From a virus, in the IMG/VR virus record IMGVR_UViG_3300044621_000410, positions 1-25,652 of that record: 25,652 bases of DNA; one strand, written 5' to 3'. The notes beneath the pieces were generated by a model. The model was not told the DNA's origin. It was given only the letters and a program-made list of their open reading frames with translations, and searched no databases. Positions 20,421-25,652 of this stretch are shown here, in pieces. Position 1 is the first letter of the stretch. Each line of letters begins with the position of its first letter. A program made the position numbers and the translations under genes.

Positions 20421-21640
20421 GCACACCAGAAGCGCTATACCGCAACGCAATTGACCTGAACCGCTATAGCAACAGCGTTGCGCGGCGCATCATCAATGCC
20501 TACAACGACATCATCATTGACGCCGTCAACCAACTGCGCACCATTGATGAGTTAGCAGCACCGGTCAAGGCGGCACGGTTGCGGGCGATCTTGGCGCAAC
20601 TGAAGGACAGCCTCGGCACCTGGGCAGGTGATGCGACCGAACTAACGGCGACCGAGCTGCAAGGCATCGCGCAGTTGCAGTCTGAGTTTGTCACCGACCA
20701 GTTGCGCCGTGCGCTGCCTGCTGGCGCTCGGGATGCGGTGCGCACGGTTGAGATCAGCCCGCAGTTTGCGCAGAGCGTGGTCACGACCGACCCCACGCAG
20801 CTCAATGTGGTCGCGCTGTCGGATGACCTGTTCAAGTCGGTCTATGGCGCAGAGGCCCTAGCGCAGCAGGCTGGCACTGGCACCTTCAGCCTCACCGCGG
20901 CCAAGGGTGCAACGATCACGCTGCCCAATGGCGAGGTGATCAGCAAAGCGTTCAGGGGCATTGCGGTGGATCAGGCTGAGCGGTTCTCGCAGGTGGTCCG
21001 GCAGGGACTGCTGACCGGTGAGCCGACGCCTGCCATTGCTAAGCGGCTGATCGGCAGCCTGCAGTTCGGCGAGGAGGGCAAGACCGTCAGACAGCTAGTG
21101 GCCGCAGGCGGGCAAGCCACAGCAGTAGCGGACAACCAAGTGGTGGCCCTCGTTCGCACGAGCATCAACCAGGTGGCCAACACCGCCAGCCAACAGGTGT
21201 ATGAGGCCAACTCAGACATCACCAGCAAGTATCGCTACGTCGCCACGCTTGACACCAGGACCAGCGCGATCTGCCGGGCGCTTGATGGGAAAGAGTTCCC
21301 ATACGGCAAGGGACCGACACCACCGCAGCATTTCAACTGCCGCAGCACGACAGTGCCGGTGATCGACTACGAGGGCCTCGGGTTCACGCCACCACCAGAA
21401 GGCACCCGCGCAAGCGCTGGCGGGCAGGTACCGGCCGACACCACCTACGGCGAGTGGTTAGCTAAGCAGCCGTTGGCGGTCAAGGCAAAGGCCCTCGGCG
21501 CTGGCAAGGTGGCCTACTTTGACAAGCTGTCCGAGAAGTACGGCCCTAGCGCAGCGATCACGAAACTCGTCCGCGATGATGGGTCAGAGCTAACCTTAGA
21601 TCAGTTGCGCGCTAGGTACGGTGCCGTTAAAGAAAGGTAG
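20417..21640 (+). CDS. MuF-type minor head protein
   Basis: A 407-residue protein in the standard place after the portal. Residues about 190-320 form a phage Mu gpF/SPP1 gp7-like domain: [60 protein letters not shown], and [14 protein letters not shown] with the family Cys/His. The N-terminal half is helical. It is a minor capsid component found with the portal, probably entering the head or helping DNA ejection. It is coupled to the gene before by ATGA. Confidence 0.93.
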   Translation: MSTPEALYRNAIDLNRYSNSVARRIINAYNDIIIDAVNQLRTIDELAAPVKAARLRAILAQLKDSLGTWAGDATELTATELQGIAQLQSEFVTDQLRRALPAGARDAVRTVEISPQFAQSVVTTDPTQLNVVALSDDLFKSVYGAEALAQQAGTGTFSLTAAKGATITLPNGEVISKAFRGIAVDQAERFSQVVRQGLLTGEPTPAIAKRLIGSLQFGEEGKTVRQLVAAGGQATAVADNQVVALVRTSINQVANTASQQVYEANSDITSKYRYVATLDTRTSAICRALDGKEFPYGKGPTPPQHFNCRSTTVPVIDYEGLGFTPPPEGTRASAGGQVPADTTYGEWLAKQPLAVKAKALGAGKVAYFDKLSEKYGPSAAITKLVRDDGSELTLDQLRARYGAVKER

Positions 21641-21764
21641 CTCCCAAAAGACCATCTCGGCCAACATCAAAACCGAGATGAAGGCCGGCAAGCCGCAAAA
21701 GCAAGCCGTCGCCATTGCCCTGTCCAAGGCCGGCAAAGCCCGTAAACCCAAAGGTAAAAAGTGA
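21621..21764 (+). CDS. small Lys-rich protein (DUF6496-like)
   Basis: A 47-residue gene read directly from GTG 21621 within the end of the MuF gene (different frame) to TGA 21764. The pattern [20 protein letters not shown] then [18 protein letters not shown] matches the short, basic DUF6496-type phage proteins I recall next to head genes. High lysine suggests nucleic-acid binding, perhaps packaged with DNA. It joins the next gene by TGATG. Confidence 0.8.
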   Translation: MPLKKGSSQKTISANIKTEMKAGKPQKQAVAIALSKAGKARKPKGKK

Positions 21765-21832
21765 TGCCTAAGTACACCGGACCAGCCAAGCCTCAAAAGC
21801 CCATGCCCAAGAAAGGCGGCAAGAAGAAATGA
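21764..21832 (+). CDS. 22-residue Lys-rich peptide
   Basis: A very short frame, [20 protein letters not shown] followed by KK, that is coupled to both neighbours: TGATG at its start and ATGA at its end. It is made up almost only of Lys, Pro and Gly. The two exact junctions and the lack of any gap argue that it is translated, but its size leaves doubt. Confidence 0.5.
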   Translation: MPKYTGPAKPQKPMPKKGGKKK

Positions 21833-22050
21833 AACGCGGCGACCGGGTTAGCTGGAACTACCAAGGCACGCGCACCTTTGGCGTGATCACCAGCATTGGC
21901 GGCGAGCGGGAGACCATACCAACGCAAGGCGGTGGCAGTGTCACCCGCGTCGGCAGCATGGACGATCCGATCGTGCGGATCAAATCCGAGTCAACCGGCA
22001 ACGCGGTCATCAAAAAGCGGTCAGAGCTGAAACCTGCACCACGGCGATGA
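21829..22050 (+). CDS. small TUDOR/SH3-like protein (DUF2945-like)
   Basis: A 73-residue basic protein, MKRGDRVSWNYQGTRTFGVI, then VTRVGSMDDPIVRIKSES and NAVIKKRSEL. This is the pattern of the hypervirulence-associated TUDOR-like (DUF2945) family: a small SH3-like barrel of unknown ligand. It is coupled on both sides by ATGA overlaps and lies in the run of small genes after the MuF protein. Confidence 0.88.
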   Translation: MKRGDRVSWNYQGTRTFGVITSIGGERETIPTQGGGSVTRVGSMDDPIVRIKSESTGNAVIKKRSELKPAPRR

Positions 22051-22319
22051 TCACCTACCGCGGCGAGCAGTTCGAGGGGTACAACAAACCCAAGCGGACG
22101 CCAGGGCACCCGACTAAGTCCCATGTGGTGCTCGCCAAGGAAGGTGAGACCGTCAAGCTGATCAGGTTCGGTCAGCAAGGCGTCAGCGGTAGCCCACCGC
22201 GTGAAGGCGAATCAGCCGCTGCCAAGGCTAGGCGAGAATCGTTCAAGGCAAGGCACGCCAGTAACATTGCCCGCGGGAAGATGTCCCCGGCTTACTGGGC
22301 GGACAAGGTGAAGTGGTAA
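22047..22319 (+). CDS. DUF6321-like conserved phage protein
   Basis: A 90-residue basic protein with the strongly conserved series YNKPKRTPGHPTKSHVVLAK, KLIRFGQQGVSGSPP, ESFKARHASNIARGKMSPAY and the ending WADKVKW. I recall this as the DUF6321 family, widespread in phages near head genes; its function is unknown. The many positive charges and conserved Trp suggest nucleic-acid or capsid contact. It begins in an ATGA overlap with the TUDOR-like gene. Confidence 0.9.
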   Translation: MITYRGEQFEGYNKPKRTPGHPTKSHVVLAKEGETVKLIRFGQQGVSGSPPREGESAAAKARRESFKARHASNIARGKMSPAYWADKVKW

Positions 22320-22506
22320 CTGATTCCTGTTGGTGAATCCAGTCCTTCAGCTCTGACACATACCGCCGCAGCTCATGTGCTTTGGCTGCGTGCCAGCCGT
22401 TGCCGGTGCTGCGGTACAGGTGCTCGTGGCGGTCGATGGCATTAAGGCACGCTTTGATCAACGGATTCCACGGTTCACGGATTGGTGTGTCCCATTCCCG
22501 TGCCAT
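22243..22506 (-). CDS. antisense-strand hypothetical protein
   Basis: An 87-residue leftward gene in the otherwise rightward structural module. It reads MAREWDTPIREPWNPLIKAC, then RHEHLYRSTGNGWHAAKAHE and LRRYVSELKDWIHQQ, which looks like real protein; the last 25 residues, overlapping the end of the DUF6321-like gene, are low-complexity. It fills the 230 bases that have no rightward gene. I do not recognise the family. Confidence 0.55.
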   Translation of the reverse strand: MAREWDTPIREPWNPLIKACLNAIDRHEHLYRSTGNGWHAAKAHELRRYVSELKDWIHQQESVTTSPCPPSKPGTSSRGQCYWRALP

Positions 22507-22520
22507 TGCCGTCTAGCTGA

Positions 22521-22551
22521 TACGATGGCAGCGTACTTAACCCTGCGGGTT
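22521..22551 (+). promoter_or_regulatory. possible -10 element and leader hairpin before scaffold
   Basis: TACGAT at 22521-22526 is followed by TTAACCC-TGC-GGGTTA (stem of six at 22537-22551, TAACCC/GGGTTA) and then the scaffold ATG at 22556. The sequence before the ATG lacks a clear ribosome-binding site apart from GCGGG in the hairpin, so folding could affect translation. Confidence 0.35.
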
Positions 22552-22555
22552 ATTC

Positions 22556-23218
22556 ATGTCGGATGAAACACAAACCCAGGAGCCTGCGGCGACTGAGGAT
22601 TTGCAACGAAGTGTTGAAGCATTAGAACGCAAGAATAAAGAACTGATTGCTGAACTACGCGCTGCAAAGAAAGGGCCTGCTGTTCCTGATGGCGTAGATG
22701 TCAATGAACTGCTGGAGTTCAAGCGCAACTATGAACAGCAGCAGCTTGAGTCGCAAGGCAAGTATCAAGAGGCGCGACAGGCTCTGGAGCAGCAGTTCCG
22801 TGAGGCGACGGCGGAGAAGGACCAGCGCATTGCATCACTTGAGGCCCGCGTGCGTGAGCTGGAGTTGGTCACGCCAGCCGTGACGGCATTGGCTGACATC
22901 GTGCACGATCCAGACATGGTGCTCAAGACCAAGCTGAGTGCCGATCAGATCGAACGCGATCCTGATGGCACTGTCGTCGTCGTTGATGGGTACCAGCGCA
23001 CACCAGTGCAGGAATGGGCCAAGACACTGCCGGCATGGATGCAAAAGCAACCCAAGCCGCAAGGCAGTGGCGCGCCATCTGGTGGTGTCAGCAGCAGCAT
23101 CCCGACTGGCATGTCAAATCCGTTCAGCCGTGAATCGTTCAACCTGACTGAGCAGGCCAGACTATTCCGCACCGATCGTGATTTATACGAGCGCATGAAG
23201 GCAACCGCTAACCGCTAA
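22556..23218 (+). CDS. capsid scaffolding protein
   Basis: A 220-residue acidic, coiled-coil protein directly before the major capsid gene, the normal scaffold position. Residues 15-105 are heptad-like (LQRSVEALERKNKELIAELR, then EARQALEQQFREATAEKD); a globular-looking middle and a Gly/Ser/Pro linker (PQGSGAPSGGVSSS) lead to a C-terminal helix (FNLTEQARLFRTDRDLYERM), the usual capsid-binding end of scaffolds. It would guide prohead assembly and then leave. No protease motif is seen. Confidence 0.9.
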   Translation: MSDETQTQEPAATEDLQRSVEALERKNKELIAELRAAKKGPAVPDGVDVNELLEFKRNYEQQQLESQGKYQEARQALEQQFREATAEKDQRIASLEARVRELELVTPAVTALADIVHDPDMVLKTKLSADQIERDPDGTVVVVDGYQRTPVQEWAKTLPAWMQKQPKPQGSGAPSGGVSSSIPTGMSNPFSRESFNLTEQARLFRTDRDLYERMKATANR

Positions 23219-23288
23219 GCTGCAACTAACCGGCTGCGCTGGTGATACGGGCTGCGCCCACACCGTAAACCATTTCTGGTGATTCATC
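23219..23288 (+). other. scaffold-capsid spacer with short repeats
   Basis: Seventy bases between scaffold and capsid contain two direct repeats: GGCTGCGC (two copies about 18 bases apart) and CTGGTGAT (two copies, the second just before the capsid ATG). The second copy may serve the capsid ribosome-binding site. No clear promoter or terminator is visible. Confidence 0.35.
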
Positions 23289-24287
23289 ATGGCGACTCTT
23301 CGCTCTGACATCATCATCCCTGAGGTTTTTACGCCTTACGTCATTGAGCAGACCACCCAACGCGATGCCTTCCTGGCTAGCGGTGTGGTGCAGCCGATGG
23401 CTGAGCTGAACGCTACTGAGGGTGGTGATTACATCAACGTTCCTTTCTTCAAGGCAAATCTGACTGGTGACTTTGAAGTGCTGTCTGACAGCACCTCGCT
23501 GACCCCTGGCAAAATTACCGCTGACAAACAAGTTGGCGTGATCCTGCACCGTGGTCGTGCTTTCGAAAGCCGCGACCTGGCAGCCCTGGCTGCTGGCGCT
23601 GATCCCATGGCTGCCATCGGCGCCAAGGTGGCCGACTATGTCGCCAACCAGCGGCAGAAGGACCTGATCAAGTGCCTCGAAGGTGTCTTCGGTAGCCTCA
23701 CTGGCTCCGATAGCCCTGCGTTCACTGATCTGCGTGTTGACACGGCCGGCATGGGCACCCTGAGCCCTCGCACTGTTGCGAAGGTTCGCGCCAAGCTGGG
23801 CGATCAAGGCGACAAGTTGACCGCCGTTGCCATGCACTCGGCGATCTACTACGACCTGGTTGAGCGCAAAGCGATCGACTATGTCGCCACCACTGATGCA
23901 CGCGGCACCACGTCCACCCAATCGGGCGGCTCGATTGCTGCTGCCTTCGGCGAGGTGAGCGTTCCGACCTACATGGGTCTGCGCGTGATCGTCTCGGACG
24001 ACCTGGCACCTACCAGCACCAATTATCCGGTGTACTTCTTCACTGCCGGCGCTATCGCCAGCGGTGAGCAGATGGCAATGCAGACCGAAACCGATCGTGA
24101 CATCCTCGCCAAGAGCGATGCCATGTCGATCGACCTGCACTACTGCTACCACCCGGTTGGTGCTAAGTGGACTGTCGGCACTGTCAACCCCACCCAGGCA
24201 CAACTGGCGACGATTGGCAACTGGACGAAGGTGTACGAGACCAAGAACATTGGTATCGTGCGTGCTACCTGTACTTCTAACTACTGA
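23289..24287 (+). CDS. major capsid protein
   Basis: A 332-residue protein of HK97-like major capsid type. The start TLRSDIIIPEVFTPYVIEQT is typical of phage coat proteins, followed by YINVPFF, LSDSTSLTPGKITADKQVGV (E-loop-like), RGRAFESRDLAALAAGADPM (spine helix) and VPTYMGLRVIVSDDL with FFTAGAI near the end. Codons look optimised (GCT, GGC, CTG rich), as in highly expressed genes. It follows scaffold and precedes a decoration-like gene. It has no N-terminal protease-cleaved domain, consistent with a separate scaffold. Confidence 0.95.
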   Translation: MATLRSDIIIPEVFTPYVIEQTTQRDAFLASGVVQPMAELNATEGGDYINVPFFKANLTGDFEVLSDSTSLTPGKITADKQVGVILHRGRAFESRDLAALAAGADPMAAIGAKVADYVANQRQKDLIKCLEGVFGSLTGSDSPAFTDLRVDTAGMGTLSPRTVAKVRAKLGDQGDKLTAVAMHSAIYYDLVERKAIDYVATTDARGTTSTQSGGSIAAAFGEVSVPTYMGLRVIVSDDLAPTSTNYPVYFFTAGAIASGEQMAMQTETDRDILAKSDAMSIDLHYCYHPVGAKWTVGTVNPTQAQLATIGNWTKVYETKNIGIVRATCTSNY

Positions 24288-24298
24288 GGTAACTAGCC

Positions 24299-24718
24299 AT
24301 GGCACAACCTTCCCAGTTTGAACTGTCCACTGAGCAGTACATCGTTGCTGACCACTACATCGCCTCTTCGGTGGCTGATGTGCAGTTCTTCACCGCTCCG
24401 GTGAAGTGTCAAGTGGTGACCATCCGCGAGGTGCATGCCACCGCCGGCAGTGACGGCTCTGCTGTTTCTGGCACGATCCGTCGTTGCCAAGGCACCGAGG
24501 CTGCCACCGCTGGTGATGACCTGCTCGGTTCCACCAAGATCGACTTCAAGGGCACTGCTCTGACTGAGCAAAAGTTCGATGCTGCCGATTCTGGTGAACT
24601 GACCAGCACCACCGCCAACCTGACCCTGGAGGCTGGCGACCGCCTGTCTCTGGACGTCACCGGCACCACCACCGCTCTGGCTGGTGTGATCATCAGCGTG
24701 CTGCTTGAGCGCATCTGA
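24299..24718 (+). CDS. putative head decoration protein
   Basis: A 139-residue beta-rich protein right after the capsid gene, with the same highly expressed codon style. It reads FFTAPVKCQVVTIREVHATA, then LTSTTANLTLEAGDRLSLDV and ends LAGVIISVLLERI. Size and position suit a capsid cement/decoration protein that stabilises the shell; a head fibre or other surface protein is the alternative. It ends in TGATG with a following small frame. Confidence 0.8.
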   Translation: MAQPSQFELSTEQYIVADHYIASSVADVQFFTAPVKCQVVTIREVHATAGSDGSAVSGTIRRCQGTEAATAGDDLLGSTKIDFKGTALTEQKFDAADSGELTSTTANLTLEAGDRLSLDVTGTTTALAGVIISVLLERI

Positions 24719-24906
24719 TGGGTCTGTTCGCTTTCCGGCGACTGCGTGAACGGGAGGCTGCCTCTACGGAGGTGGCCTCTTTCTCTATGGCGGAGCCTAA
24801 ACTAGACATACCGGAACCTGACGATGGCAATCGCAATCGTGGCCACGCCAGGCGCGGCCGACGCAAACAGCTACCTGACCCTGGCAGCAGCGCAGGCGAT
24901 CGTTGA
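24718..24906 (+). CDS. possible small basic protein overlapping a terminator
   Basis: A 62-residue frame coupled by TGATG to the decoration gene. It begins MGLFAFRRLREREAASTEVA and ends in a basic, Pro-containing stretch. It contains the strong hairpin at 24754-24779 and overlaps the next gene by 83 bases, both of which count against it. It is listed because of the coupling and protein-like start; it may be shorter or untranslated. Confidence 0.38.
   Translation: MGLFAFRRLREREAASTEVASFSMAEPKLDIPEPDDGNRNRGHARRGRRKQLPDPGSSAGDR
24754..24786 (+). terminator. rho-independent terminator after the capsid genes
   Basis: GAGGCTGCCTC-TACG-GAGGTGGCCTC pairs over 11 positions (two G-T pairs) with a four-base loop, followed by TTTCTCT. 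This is a good intrinsic terminator after the highly expressed capsid and decoration genes. A possible promoter element follows at 24798. Confidence 0.7.
24798..24803 (+). promoter_or_regulatory. possible -10 element before the connector gene
   Basis: TAAACT lies directly after the terminator and 20 bases before the ATG at 24824. Its context GCCTAAACTAGACA resembles that at 18720-18733. There is no consensus -35 at the normal distance. Confidence 0.35.
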
Positions 24907-25387
24907 CGGCTTCATCCAAGACGATGACGTCATCGCATGGGCATCTGCAACGACGGATCAGAAGAACCGGGCGCTGTTCACCGCAACGCAACGGCTCGAC
25001 CGTGAGCGGTTCCTAGGTGCACGCAGCACCGACACCCAGGCGCTGCAATGGCCTCGGACTGGCGTGAGGCGGCCTGACACCTACATCAATACCTACGCCG
25101 TTGGGTTCCCGTTCCGCATCACGACGGACTACTTCGACGACAACGAGATCCCGGTGCAGGTGCAATATGCCGAGGTCGTGCTGGCGGTGTACCTGAACAA
25201 CAACACCGATGCACTGGGGCTGAGCGGCCTGGAAGATTACAAGAATGTGAAGATCGGCAGCATTGACGTGACACCTAGCAACGGCTACGGCGCCGTGGGT
25301 GCTGATAAGGTGCCGCCGTTGATGGAGCGTTACCTGACAGGGCTTAGAATTAGTGGACCTGGCAACATCGCAATCCGACGGTCATGA
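24824..25387 (+). CDS. head-tail connector/adaptor-like protein (DnaT-like fold group)
   Basis: A 187-residue protein beginning MAIAIVATPGAADANSYLTL, a start typical of the phage group annotated as DnaT-like putative ssDNA-binding proteins. The helical middle (AQAIVDGF, TQRLDRERFLG, LQWPRTGVRRPD, VQVQYAEVVLAVYL) also matches the layout of neck adaptors such as gp6/gp15-like proteins: W-P-R-x-G before a helix bundle. Position after decoration and before tail-side genes favours a connector at the portal. The DnaT name probably reflects fold or annotation history, not a replication role. Confidence 0.8.
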   Translation: MAIAIVATPGAADANSYLTLAAAQAIVDGFIQDDDVIAWASATTDQKNRALFTATQRLDRERFLGARSTDTQALQWPRTGVRRPDTYINTYAVGFPFRITTDYFDDNEIPVQVQYAEVVLAVYLNNNTDALGLSGLEDYKNVKIGSIDVTPSNGYGAVGADKVPPLMERYLTGLRISGPGNIAIRRS

Positions 25388-25590
25388 GCTATTTCCTAGG
25401 CGGTGGTGATGCAGTGATGCGCGCAGGACTTGAGATCCCGACGCATGACTACATCAGCAACACCTACGACGGCAGCGGCAACCTGACCGAGGTCGAGTAC
25501 TACCGCGGCGGATCCGGCGGCAAGCTGGTTGCCACGCTGACCATGACCTACGACGCCAACGACAATCTGCTGACCGTTACCAGGAGCTGA
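25384..25590 (+). CDS. small YD-repeat-like hypothetical protein
   Basis: A 68-residue protein that starts in an ATGA overlap with the connector gene. After a short N-terminus it holds NTYDGSGNLTEVEYYRGGSG and LTMTYDANDNLLTVTR, two copies of the YD-type repeat (TYDxxGNLxxV) known from Rhs proteins, here as a hairpin-rich mini-domain. It may be a neck or capsid accessory. It ends in TGATG with the last gene. Confidence 0.8.
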   Translation: MSYFLGGGDAVMRAGLEIPTHDYISNTYDGSGNLTEVEYYRGGSGGKLVATLTMTYDANDNLLTVTRS

Positions 25591-25652
25591 TGATGACGCG
25601 CCTAGATGTTGCCACTGGTCAGATCCTGCAAGGCATCGACCTGTTGCAGATC
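25590..25652 (+). CDS. head-tail module gene, 3' partial
   Basis: The first 21 residues of a gene cut by the window end: TRLDVATGQILQGIDLLQI after one or two Met. ATG at 25590 shares a TGATG with the preceding stop; ATG at 25593 has AGGAG at a better distance. Too little remains to name it, but the position suggests a neck or tail-completion protein. Confidence 0.65.
   Translation, partial: MMTRLDVATGQILQGIDLLQI

Noticed and set aside
23226-24305. Long 359-codon frame on the minus strand opposite the capsid gene
   Set aside because: It mirrors the capsid gene's strong codon bias; the translation is rich in Val, His, Gly and Arg with no motifs, and the plus-strand capsid reading is far better supported.
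1-25652. tRNA genes, integrase or attachment sites
   Set aside because: No cloverleaf-like sequence with a conserved T-arm and no recombinase catalytic motifs were noticed; the excisionase-like HTH genes alone are not evidence of integration.

Overview
This window looks like part of a tailed double-stranded DNA phage (Caudoviricetes) or a complete-looking prophage segment. It contains about 45 tightly packed genes, most joined by ATGA, GTGA or TGATG stop/start overlaps. No tRNA, rRNA, integrase or CRISPR array was seen. A cyanobacterial host, perhaps a picocyanobacterium such as Synechococcus or Cyanobium, is an inference. It rests mainly on a phage-borne RpoD-type sigma factor whose regions 1.2 to 3 read like cyanobacterial group 2 sigma factors, with TAnnnT-like promoter elements as weak support.

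Layout. (1) 1-1010, rightward: the end of a calcineurin-like phosphoesterase, a small coupled gene and an HNH endonuclease. (2) 1070-2210: the sigma factor (leftward) and a small rightward gene. (3) 2148-12574: a long leftward early operon. Read in its direction of transcription it starts with a sulfur/cupin cassette: a 57-aa gene, a PAPS-reductase/IbrA-like PP-loop protein, an EctC-like cupin fused to a ParB/IbrB domain, and two companions. It continues with an SF2 helicase, a VRR-NUC nuclease, a small membrane/HTH protein, a RecE-like exonuclease, a RecT/Bet annealase, SSB, several small proteins, a secreted double-psi beta-barrel protein, DUF3310, a ribbon-helix-helix protein, a zinc ribbon and dCTP deaminase. 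(4) 12644-16599, rightward: a ribbon-helix-helix protein, a PrimPol/VapE-type primase-helicase, a 260-bp non-coding repeat array that is a candidate origin, a second ribbon-helix-helix protein, a small gene and a DNA sliding clamp. (5) 16604-25652, rightward: terminase small and large subunits, small proteins, portal, MuF-type head protein, very small Lys-rich proteins, a TUDOR-like protein, a DUF6321-like protein, scaffold, major capsid, decoration and connector genes. The last gene runs off the window.

How it fits together. Replication would use the phage primase-helicase, SSB and clamp with a host polymerase, since no DNA polymerase is visible here. RecE-like nuclease and RecT give single-strand annealing recombination. 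Dcd feeds dUMP/dTTP synthesis. The sigma factor, with a poorly conserved region 4, may redirect host RNA polymerase to phage promoters. Two copies of a 25-bp promoter-like element lie before an early and a late gene.

The least ordinary part is 9554-12574, visibly richer in A+T than its surroundings. An ectoine-synthase-like cupin that keeps the expected metal ligands is fused to a ParB-type domain and translationally coupled to an IbrA-like PP-loop enzyme. No ectA or ectB is present, so making ectoine is unlikely. A role in nucleic-acid or small-molecule modification, or in gene control, is more plausible but unproven.
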